DNA of 64,000 nt from AM-0621 sp964386705. GTDB lineage: Bacteria > Planctomycetota > Planctomycetia > Planctomycetales > Planctomycetaceae. The notes beneath the pieces are model-generated. The model did no database searches. It saw nothing but the letters and a program-made list of their open reading frames with translations, and was not told the DNA's origin. The stretch lies in NCBI GenBank assembly GCA_964386705.1, contig CAYLTY010000005.1, positions 1 through 64,000 on the forward strand, given 5' to 3'. Shown here piece after piece: positions 56,001 through 63,151 of the stretch (the first letter of the stretch is position 1; the number at the start of each line of letters is the position of its first letter). A program made the translations under genes and the position numbers.

Positions 56001-56304
56001 GATCAATACCACCCTGGAAAAAGTTGCGAACGAGGCTTACACCGACGATGGACCGAGATTCCTGGCGTTCGACCCCGCTGGCCATGCCGGTACCGCGTTC
56101 CATGCGATTGGTAATGCTCTTTTCCATCCCCACCGCAGGCATGCCACCGTAGAAGGTGAGAATCTGGACTGCCGGTTTCTTGAATACCGGGAGGATATCG
56201 ATGGGGATCCGTTGCAGAGTTAACGCTCCCACAACGAGGAGTGCGAGCGTCATGACCGTGACTGCATAGGGATTCTTGAGCGAGCCTCGAATCAGTCCAT
56301 TCAT
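53077..56304 (-). CDS. RND efflux permease, HAE1-like (copy B)
   Basis: 1075 residues from ATG 56304 (MNGLIRGSLKNPYAV, the usual family start); the frame extends to 56397. Helix 4 reads GPLVDNAIICLENTHRHM and helix 10 VANTVLMTDFAQNLR, so as in copy A the second Asp of the relay pair is Asn and the AcrB lysine is Ala. A 40-residue insert in the second half (QESDGVWTTYDPTRPGENK) is absent from copy A. It pairs with the adaptor just upstream and the channel just downstream on this strand. Confidence 0.93.
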   Translation of the reverse strand: MNGLIRGSLKNPYAVTVMTLALLVVGALTLQRIPIDILPVFKKPAVQILTFYGGMPAVGMEKSITNRMERGTGMASGVERQESRSIVGVSLVRNFFQGGIDPSGALTEESSLAQWEFPTMPPGTLPPVVLPYDPSSTVPVSLVALDSPKEPEQVLYDVARYEVRNMLMSTPGAIAPVVYGGKIRAVMLYLDRIKMQSRKLAPTDVMNAMDSYNVFLPTGSVKLGDLDYAIASNSMFDLVREMDDIPLRNDFGNPSFLKDVAEPHDSSFIQTNVVRVNGRRQVYVPVYKQRGASTLGVVDTVKKNLPEMESRLSKPDVKLGLVMDQSVYVRSSIAALVQEGVLGAVLCSLVILLFLGEWRMTLIAVITIPLSILAAIACLYAAGQTINVMTLAGFALAIGPLVDNAIICLENTHRHMSNGVGVEEAAYRGSSEVALPALVATLCTFLVLMPLILVPGIGEFLFAPMTLAVFFAMVAAYMFSQSLVPSYSRVLLKSHAAHGHDSHQGKNWFARWESVLNWGIARYERGLDLALRWRVLTVALGIGALILFGVTLGPRLGREFFPEVDAGSFEFTVRAPTGTRIEQTEEKIVQVEEFVQKTIPKHDLQMVVVQIGVTPDISSAYTPNAGPMDSVVKVQLNPHRQHTAQHYVRMLRQGFAQQAEFAQLEFAFDAGGMVRSALNEGKSSPINIQITGKNAELSNKVAAAVKREVELIKGVEDARIIQRLNYPQLSISVDRTKAAALGLTQQDVMRNVVAACNSSIAFNKRNFWIDPVSRNQYFVGVQYPEDEIQSIDTLLDIPITSPKQASPVPLRSVATISRTTVPSEITHSNIQPTIDLMLNVDGRSLGDVADDVARVLRKYGAQESDGVWTTYDPTRPGENKSLPGSKIIMAGEYAKMRTTFVSMGYGLILAFLLMYFLMVALGRSFVVPLTVLLTVPLSLCGVIPALYFTGSALNVQSLLGLIFVVGINVANTVLMTDFAQNLRLNEQLSPTEAIRKSAAIRVRPIMMTALAAFFAMVPASLALEHGSEANAPLARAILGGLLAGAPATLFVLPALYSLMVRDNRSLEEEQTLATA

Positions 56305-56476
56305 GCGGGATACTTTGTGGAGAAGTAGCGAACTGTGAGTCGCCAGAGGACGCGGGAGAGGTGGGAAACTCGGGGGGTGGGAATCTGAGCTACTCAAACA
56401 TGCGAGCTGTCAATCTTCGCACAACGACGACAAAGGCCCTGGGAGATCGTCGAGTTTAATCACAGGACTATGTGGC

Positions 56477-57853
56477 TCACGCCCCTCGTGACGAATCAGG
56501 CTGAGCGTCCACATGCGTTCCTTCGGTCAGATTCGCGGAGGGGCGAATCACCACTTGGTCTTTCGGCGTCAGCCCTTCGAGAACTTCGCATGAAACCCCG
56601 TCGTGAGCTCCGACCGCGACCGGCTGCAAATGCACATCGCCGTCACGCACAATGAAGACTTGCCCGCGCCCGGCAGCTAGATTGCCGACCAAACAAACGG
56701 AGGGAACGGTCAAGCTGCCATTTGCTGGCTCCAGGACGATCTGCATTCGACCGTACATCTGATCGAGAATCGTCCCCTCTGCATTCGGTAGATCGACTTC
56801 CGCACGCATCGTCCGAGTTGTTGTGTCTTCGGAAAACGCGATTCTCGACAGCGTTGATTCAAATTTCCGCCCCGGCAGAGCGTCGAACTCGATTGTCACT
56901 GGATCACCAGTGTGTGCGTACGGAACTTCACGATCTGGGATGTGAACCACCACACGAATCAGGTCAGTTCGACCAACCATCAAGAGCGGCCGCTCCGTGC
57001 CTTTGTCAGCTGCTCGAATGAAATCACCACGGTGAAAGTTGCGAGAGGTCACCACTCCGTCATAGGGGCTGACGATCGAGGAAAAAGACGCATACAAGCG
57101 GGCTTTCTCGAGGTGAGTCTGGCCAATCTTGGTCTGTGCTTTCGCGACCAGCAGATCGGCTTCTGCCAATTCCACCCTCGCCGTGGCAGCAGCAGCCTGT
57201 TCACGAACGGCCAATACAGCGGAGTTCGCCGCTTGTTGCCCAGCTTGGACCGATTGCAGTTGAAATAGCTTTTCGTCAACGAGCGCCTTATGCACACTGT
57301 CGGAACGATTGAGTTCTTGAAACCTGCGATACTCCTTCTCGCGGAAAGTGCATTCGGCGGTCCAACGCTCGACATCCGATTGGGCTTTGAGCACTGCGGC
57401 CTCTGCTGCCCGCTGATCAGCGATCACAGATTTCTTTCGCGCCTCCACCTGATGGACCGAGGCGAGAGAGTGAGCCAAGGTCGCTTCGGCGACTGCAACA
57501 TCCTGCTCCAATTCCGGGACGTCGATTCTGGCCAGAATCTGGCCTTGTTTCACTCGGCTACCGATGTCAACTTGGAGATCGCCCAGATAGCCAGACGCCT
57601 TGGCACACAAGCTCGCATAATCGTGCCAGTGAGCGGAGCACGGAAGCGACGTTTGCCGAGTCGTGCCCTTCGTCGAGGGATGAATCGTCAGAACTCGCAC
57701 TGCGGTGGCCGATCTCGGTTCGTTCTCGGGAACGGGCTTTGGAGTCGTAGGGGTCGGCTGCGCCGCGTTCAGACTCGACCAGACCACAGAGGCCCCGGCC
57801 GCAGTCGCGACCAACAGCCCGGTGATCCATTTCTTTTGGGTGACGATCTGCAT
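56477..57853 (-). CDS. RND efflux periplasmic adaptor, HlyD/AcrA family (copy B)
   Basis: 458 residues from ATG 57853 (MQIVTQKKWITGLLVATAAG, a signal anchor); the frame extends to 57976. It lacks the lipobox of copy A. The barrel-sandwich VKQGQILARIDVPELEQDV, a long coiled-coil hairpin, YDGVVTSRNFHRGDFI and VVVHIPDREVPYA give the standard adaptor order. The C-terminus includes an extra domain, ITPK-like (GLTPKDQVVIRPSANLTEG). It is the first gene of the second efflux operon. Confidence 0.92.
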   Translation of the reverse strand: MQIVTQKKWITGLLVATAAGASVVWSSLNAAQPTPTTPKPVPENEPRSATAVRVLTIHPSTKGTTRQTSLPCSAHWHDYASLCAKASGYLGDLQVDIGSRVKQGQILARIDVPELEQDVAVAEATLAHSLASVHQVEARKKSVIADQRAAEAAVLKAQSDVERWTAECTFREKEYRRFQELNRSDSVHKALVDEKLFQLQSVQAGQQAANSAVLAVREQAAAATARVELAEADLLVAKAQTKIGQTHLEKARLYASFSSIVSPYDGVVTSRNFHRGDFIRAADKGTERPLLMVGRTDLIRVVVHIPDREVPYAHTGDPVTIEFDALPGRKFESTLSRIAFSEDTTTRTMRAEVDLPNAEGTILDQMYGRMQIVLEPANGSLTVPSVCLVGNLAAGRGQVFIVRDGDVHLQPVAVGAHDGVSCEVLEGLTPKDQVVIRPSANLTEGTHVDAQPDSSRGA

Positions 57854-58214
57854 TCCACGTAGTCTCCGAGAGGCATTACACCAGCAATCCAGAGTGGCCG
57901 CACGAGGCAGAAACCATGCCAGTCTCTCAGCGGACGGGTTTGGTGGAGTGGCAGTCAACGTGAATCGGGCTCGCACTGCCGTGGCAAGTTGAAGTTAGCA
58001 ATGATTTTGGAAGACCTGCTCGAATTCATCAGCAGGTTGGTTCGCTTCGGCAAGCGCTTCCTCGCGGCTACGGAAGAGGCGAGATGCGTGGATACAATAT
58101 ATCCACAAAATGAGAGAAATGTATCCCCAGACTCACTTGCCCATGACGGAGCGCAATCAACTCTACTACAAGACGACGAGCCAGAAACAAGGTGGCAGGA
58201 GGGAAACAGCAGAC
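57854..58214. promoter_or_regulatory. Divergent control region between efflux operon B and the kinase
   Basis: No gene. GTGGATA-CAATA-TATCCAC at 58088-58106 is a 7-bp inverted repeat next to AT-rich DNA, a plausible operator or promoter site for the kinase gene. No clear sigma-54 -24/-12 pair was found on either strand. Confidence 0.4.
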
Positions 58215-59681
58215 ATGTGGCGTGTCACACACCAAGTGAATCTCCCCACGGTTGCTTTGGGTGTGTTATGGATCATCCACAGTGCCGCGACGACAATGTA
58301 TGTGCCCTGGCAGAACGGTCGGCAAAGAGCAGCCCTAGCGTCTGTTGCAGATCATGTTGAGCAGACTTTACAGCTTCAGGATCAACTCACCGATTTAAGC
58401 AGACTTCCGTTGGGTGAAGATTCGTCCGCTTCACGGCAAGCAACCGAGCAGTCCATTTCTGCGACCTTGCTTGCCTTGAACGACAGCATTGATGACCCAT
58501 TATCGCAAAAGCATCTAACCTCGTTGAGAAACCGATTTGAGTCTGAGCGGCGGCAGAATAAAACAGTTGTATCCAGCGTGTTGGCTCAGTTGATCGACGA
58601 CTGCCAGCAATTGATTCGCGCCCAGCAGCAGCAATTTATCACAATTGTCGATCAGCGCAGTCGCACCGACATGGTGATCATGATTGTCCGCGCAGTGTTG
58701 CTGGCGCTCGGGCTCTTGGTGGGTATAGGATTGGCGATGTGGATTGCGCGAGGCTTGCGTCAATCTTTGTCAGAAATGAGTGTCACATTGAGAGGAGCCG
58801 AAGGCGACTTACGAATGGACTTGGGACGAATCGACATCGTTTCGCAGGGGTCTGCGGGAGAACTGAATCTTCTAGAGTCGCAGGTACAGCGCATCGTTCA
58901 AAACGTCCATCGCGTCGTGGAAGAGTTGCAACAAACGCGACAGGAGGTCGCACGTGCCGAGCGATTGGCTGCGGTAGGAGAGCTGGCAGCGGGTGTGGCT
59001 CACGAGATTCGCAATCCCCTGACCTCGGTAAAGCTGCTCATCCAGCGCGCTGCCGAACGACAGCCCGTGCATTCCCTCAGCGAAGAGCATCTTCAAGTGC
59101 TACTTGAAGAAGTCTCCAGAATAGAAAGCACGGTGCAGGGACTTCTGGATTTTGCGAAGCCGGAAAAATCAGAACGTGCGGCCTGCTCTCTCGGCGGCAT
59201 ACTGGAAGGTACCTTGAGGCTTCTGGATGGCCAATTGCAGAAACGACACATACGGATCGTTCGCAAAGAAGCTGAGCCTATTCCTCTCGTCTGCGGTGAC
59301 GCGCGTATGATTCAGCAAGTGCTGGTGAACCTGATGTTGAATGCCATCGAGTTCATGCCGGATGGAGGCGATCTCACCATCCGGCTTAGCACGGATGAGA
59401 CCCGTTGCCGCGCCACGCTGGAAATCGAAGACGCTGGTCCTGGCATTTCTCCAGCGGTTATCAATCGTTTGTTTGAACCTTTCGTAACGACTCGCAGCAA
59501 CGGCTCCGGGCTGGGATTAGCAATCAGCCGACGAATGATCGAAGAACAGGGAGGCACTCTGGCAGGCCGAAATTCTCCCCAAGGCGGCGCGGTTTTCTGC
59601 ATTCACCTACCGCTGGTAGAGCAGCTAACAAGCAGTACTTGTGAGTTGGCCCACGTTGATCTTGGAACCAATGAGCGATGA
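58215..59681 (+). CDS. Membrane sensor histidine kinase (copy B)
   Basis: 488 residues from ATG 58215, with AGGAGGG about 11 bases upstream; ATG 58110 would give 35 more residues. Two helices (about 12-30 and 158-180) enclose a mostly helical sensor domain. Then come a HAMP-like link, GVAHEIRNPLTSVKLLIQ with His near residue 263, N box QVLVNLMLNAIEFM, G1 IEDAGPGISP and G2 GSGLGLAISRRMI. It belongs to the NtrB-like kinases and is clearly paralogous to the 36555 kinase. It overlaps the activator gene by ATGA and so must be its partner. Confidence 0.93.
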   Translation: MWRVTHQVNLPTVALGVLWIIHSAATTMYVPWQNGRQRAALASVADHVEQTLQLQDQLTDLSRLPLGEDSSASRQATEQSISATLLALNDSIDDPLSQKHLTSLRNRFESERRQNKTVVSSVLAQLIDDCQQLIRAQQQQFITIVDQRSRTDMVIMIVRAVLLALGLLVGIGLAMWIARGLRQSLSEMSVTLRGAEGDLRMDLGRIDIVSQGSAGELNLLESQVQRIVQNVHRVVEELQQTRQEVARAERLAAVGELAAGVAHEIRNPLTSVKLLIQRAAERQPVHSLSEEHLQVLLEEVSRIESTVQGLLDFAKPEKSERAACSLGGILEGTLRLLDGQLQKRHIRIVRKEAEPIPLVCGDARMIQQVLVNLMLNAIEFMPDGGDLTIRLSTDETRCRATLEIEDAGPGISPAVINRLFEPFVTTRSNGSGLGLAISRRMIEEQGGTLAGRNSPQGGAVFCIHLPLVEQLTSSTCELAHVDLGTNER

Positions 59682-61147
59682 GCCGAGTACTAGTCATAGA
59701 TGATGAGCGCAACGTCCGCTTCAGTATCACTGACGTCTTCTCCGACAGCGAGATCGAAGTTCGCGCAGCTGACAACGGAGATCAAGGAGTGCGTTCCGTC
59801 CAAGACTGGAATCCCGACGTTATCCTGCTTGATGTGCGGTTGGGAACTGAGTCGGGGCTGGAAGTGTTCCACCGAATTCGGCAGGTTGATCCCAAGGCGC
59901 TCGTGATCTTCATAACGGGCTATGGCACGTCCGAGGTCGCCATTCAGGCCATGAAGCAGGGTGCTTTCGACTACCTCATCAAGCCTCTGGATGTCGCACA
60001 ACTCCGCGATTTGGTTCGACAGGGATGCCAAATCCGCAAGCTGATGCAGGTTCCTGCGTTTGTCGGAGAGTCCGATCTTCCTGAAGATCAACCGCAGCAG
60101 ATCATCGGCGGCGGCAACTTGATGCGAGGGGTATGCAAGCAGATCGGTCGTGTTGCGGGACAGAACGTAAACGTGCTGATTCTAGGAGAAAGCGGCACCG
60201 GCAAAGAACTTGTCGCGCGCGCCATCTACCACCATAGCCGTCGCAGTAGCGGCCCATTTCTTGCCATCAATTGCGCCGCCATTCCGGAAGCCTTATTGGA
60301 AAGTGAATTATTTGGCCATGAAAAGGGGGCCTTCACAGGAGCCCACCAGACACGGATTGGCAAGTTCGAACAATGTCATGGAGGCACGCTGCTACTCGAT
60401 GAGATCGGTGACATGGCTCCTGCAACGCAGGCCAAAATGTTGCGGCTTTTACAAGAAGGCCGATTTGAGAGAATCGGTGGCAACGAGTCAGTGCAAGCTG
60501 ACGTTCGCATACTTGCCGCAACAAATCAGAATCTCGATGCACTGATTCAGCAGGGCAAGTTCCGCCGTGATCTGCTGTATCGACTCCGTGGCGTCACAAT
60601 AAAGCTGCCCCCATTACGGGAACGCAGCGAAGATATTCCCGAGTTAGCGTATCACTTCTTGTTTCAGTATAGCGCCGAAGTTGGCAACACAATGAATTCG
60701 ATCTCGCCTGAGGCGATGGAGTTGATGACCAATTATTCGTGGCCAGGAAACGTCCGGGAGCTGCAAAACGTCATGCACGGAGCCGTAATCGCTGCCGCAG
60801 GCTCGGTTCTATTACCTTCGTTTCTCCCACCTGAGCTACTGGATGGTGAAACTCAATTACCCGATCGCGTCGCGTCGGGTGGCGATGACATCGCCAACTG
60901 GTCCTCAATTCCTGAGCATCTTGAACGCTGGCTTGGCACAGGCGATCGAGACATCTACCGTCGCGCACTTGAAGAATTCGATCGGTTCGTCATTGGGCGA
61001 GTCATGCGGTACACACAGAAGAATCAAGCCCGAGCTGCCGAATTATTGGGCCTCAGCCGCATCACCGTCCGCAGCAAGCTGCGAGCGCTTAACCTGGCCC
61101 CGCCTTCAGATAGTTCATCCTTAGGAGCGGATTCATCCTCTCCTTGA
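59678..61147 (+). CDS. NtrC-family sigma-54 activator, response regulator
   Basis: 489 residues. Receiver domain: VLVIDDERNVRF and VILLDVRLG with phospho-acceptor Asp near residue 52, then ITGYGT and a KPLD lysine. AAA domain: Walker A GESGTGKE near residue 170, the sigma-54 contact motif GAFTGA near 218, Walker B GTLLLDEIGDM, arginine region LRERSEDIPEL. The C-terminus has a Fis-type helix-turn-helix (ARAAELLGLSRITVRSKL). It activates transcription from sigma-54 promoters when phosphorylated by the adjoining kinase. Targets are probably in this locus (inference). Confidence 0.96.
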   Translation: MSRVLVIDDERNVRFSITDVFSDSEIEVRAADNGDQGVRSVQDWNPDVILLDVRLGTESGLEVFHRIRQVDPKALVIFITGYGTSEVAIQAMKQGAFDYLIKPLDVAQLRDLVRQGCQIRKLMQVPAFVGESDLPEDQPQQIIGGGNLMRGVCKQIGRVAGQNVNVLILGESGTGKELVARAIYHHSRRSSGPFLAINCAAIPEALLESELFGHEKGAFTGAHQTRIGKFEQCHGGTLLLDEIGDMAPATQAKMLRLLQEGRFERIGGNESVQADVRILAATNQNLDALIQQGKFRRDLLYRLRGVTIKLPPLRERSEDIPELAYHFLFQYSAEVGNTMNSISPEAMELMTNYSWPGNVRELQNVMHGAVIAAAGSVLLPSFLPPELLDGETQLPDRVASGGDDIANWSSIPEHLERWLGTGDRDIYRRALEEFDRFVIGRVMRYTQKNQARAAELLGLSRITVRSKLRALNLAPPSDSSSLGADSSSP

Positions 61148-61501
61148 TCCTATGCGGAGAGTTGCATTTGATTAAACCGCATGAATCGCTGCGTCAAATT
61201 ATCCAATCAATCCGTACTTCTAAACAAGCAGTGAGAATTCAACGTCAAAGAATCCTACGCTCAGTGAATACTTTTTACTGTTCTGCTCAGAACAGAAATC
61301 TGCTGTTGGTGGAGCGATCTTTCAGCGGGCTTTCGCTCGCTCGTCATTGACGACCCGCCTCGTGCGCAATCAGTTAAGGTGAATCTTTTGTGCATGCCGA
61401 TTTTCGATGTATTCCGACATACGCAGCCGGCCGTTCGCCGCATTGGATCACTTCGAAACACTTTATCGTCCGATGGATGTCGGTTTTGGGAAGGATCCGC
61501 C
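61148..61501. other. Intergenic region with a dyad operator candidate
   Basis: About 350 bases without a gene. It contains the palindrome at 61278-61295. Short frames here lack features. Confidence 0.45.
61278..61295. promoter_or_regulatory. GTTCT-N4-AGAAC dyad, site 3
   Basis: CTGTTCTG-CT-CAGAACAG, about 205 bases upstream of the protease start at 61502. That is a normal distance for an NtrC-type upstream activating site. It shares GTTCT-N4-AGAAC with the sites at 45443 and 52903. Confidence 0.55.
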
Positions 61502-62719
61502 ATGAGAACATTGCATTCCGTTGTTTTGCTATGGGCGTTCTGTTTTCTAAGCATCACTCGTCCCCTATGGGGAGGTGATGTTCCAGCCAAAGAGTCCCCT
61601 GAGCCTTTTGCAGAAGTCTTGGATAGCTTCTCAGTTGCAAAACGTGGAGACATCCTCTGCGTACCTCTGACCCTGACTAATCATGAAGGATCTGTTCTAT
61701 TCATGATTGATACTGGGGCAGAAGCAACAGTGTTCGATGTTTCGTTGGAACCAGCTTTAGGCCAGAGTAAAGGGAAGGTTCGGGTGGGAGGACCAGCAGG
61801 GTTCGTGAGTTGCGATGTCTTCGCGGCTCCACGAGCTAATATCGGCCGAATCCCTTTCGAGGGAGTGTCCAGCATACTAACTCTCGATCTGTCTGCGGTG
61901 CGTCGGGCATCTGGTCATGACATAAAGGGAGTTCTTGGCATGGATTTCCTGAGACGACACATGTTCCAAGTGGACTTCGATTTGGGAAAAATGTGCTTCT
62001 TGCGTGACTCGAAACCAGACCCAAATCGATATGGCAAGCCAATACAGGTATTCTTCTTCGGAGGCAACACGCCTTCGGTTACTGGGGCTGCATCCCTGAA
62101 AGAGATCGATAGATTTATCGTCGACACTGGGGCGACTATTACGGGTGGCGTCGAATTCAAGCTGTTCGACAAGTTGATCGCCCAAGGCGAATTGATCGGC
62201 TTGACTGATAGTCGAATACTCACAGTTTCTGGCGCAACAAATCAATCCATCGGCCGAGCCGACCTGCTCGCAGTAAAGGCATTCACTATCTCGAAGCCAG
62301 TGGTGAATCGAACAGACGCAAACTATCTAGGACTGGGCTTTTGGTCTCGCTTCCTGGTGACATTCGATTTCCCTCGCAAAACCATTTACCTCAAGAAGGG
62401 AGCGAGATTCGAAGATCCCGACGTCTATAATTGGTCGGGGGTGTTCGTGGTCCGCGACGAGGACCGAGTTAAAGTTCTTTCAGTCAGGGATGGATCTCCG
62501 GCAGCCATTGCGGAAATTGTTCCTGGCGATGTGCTCGTCAAGATAGCAGACGCTAGTATCGAGGGGGCCAGTCTCTACGAAGTTCGCCGCCTACTGATGC
62601 TTGATCAAGCCGGGCTTAAACTTCAAATCCACAGAGATGGCGTGCATCTGACGATGCAGTTAAAAGCCAAAAGTGAGGCCATACAAAGCACGTCGGCTAA
62701 GTCTAACGATGACGAGTGA
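61502..62719 (+). CDS. Exported two-lobed retropepsin-like aspartyl protease with PDZ domain (subfamily II, copy B)
   Basis: 405 residues from ATG 61502, with GGAAGG eight bases upstream; the frame extends to 61379. The signal peptide is SVVLLWAFCFLSITRPLWGG. It is clearly orthologous in type to the 35115 protein: MIDTGAEATVFD and FIVDTGATITGGVEF, with GVLGMDFLRRHMFQVDFD and LGLGFWSRFLVTFDFPRKT. The PDZ domain is GSPAAIAEIVPGDVLVKIAD. It follows the activator and the dyad at 61278, making it a candidate target of the two-component system. Confidence 0.85.
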   Translation: MRTLHSVVLLWAFCFLSITRPLWGGDVPAKESPEPFAEVLDSFSVAKRGDILCVPLTLTNHEGSVLFMIDTGAEATVFDVSLEPALGQSKGKVRVGGPAGFVSCDVFAAPRANIGRIPFEGVSSILTLDLSAVRRASGHDIKGVLGMDFLRRHMFQVDFDLGKMCFLRDSKPDPNRYGKPIQVFFFGGNTPSVTGAASLKEIDRFIVDTGATITGGVEFKLFDKLIAQGELIGLTDSRILTVSGATNQSIGRADLLAVKAFTISKPVVNRTDANYLGLGFWSRFLVTFDFPRKTIYLKKGARFEDPDVYNWSGVFVVRDEDRVKVLSVRDGSPAAIAEIVPGDVLVKIADASIEGASLYEVRRLLMLDQAGLKLQIHRDGVHLTMQLKAKSEAIQSTSAKSNDDE

Positions 62720-62740
62720 GGCTTCTCGCCCGAGTAATTA

Positions 62741-63151
62741 GTGAGTTACGACAATACCATGGCGACCAAAGTTTTCCACCCACTGCTGGCGATGATCGCG
62801 TCTTCCACCAGCAATGAGCTCGCTAAGCAGGTCGAATTCTTGAAGGAAGAAAACAAGATTCTTAGGGCACGGATTCCCGGTCAGGTGCATACGACGCCGA
62901 CGGAACGGTCTCGACTGCTCAAGCTTGGCAAAGCGCTCGGTCAGGCTGTGGAAGAACTCATCACCTTGGTCTCACCGGCGACGTTCTATCGTTGGTGCCG
63001 CGAGGAGAACTGCGGCAAGAAGAAGCCGAATCCGAAAGGCGGACAACGCAAGCCTCGTGAGATTCGAGAGCTGGTCTTGGAGATCGCAAAAACTACTTCC
63101 TTTGGCTACACGAAGCCGTATCCATACTACGTTCCTTGGCGATTTGCTTAA
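62741..63151 (+). pseudogene. Truncated integrase-core transposase (copy 2)
   Basis: 136 residues. The N-terminal domain (LAKQVEFLKEENKILRARIP, then SRLLKLGKALGQAVEELITL, FYRWCREENCGKK and REIRELVLEIAKTTSFGYT) is typical of a transposase/integrase family widespread in planctomycetes. After FGYTK the sequence diverges at about 63111, and the catalytic rve domain is missing. It is cut off next to the serine recombinase, and a decayed copy of the same gene lies at 32500. Confidence 0.75.
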
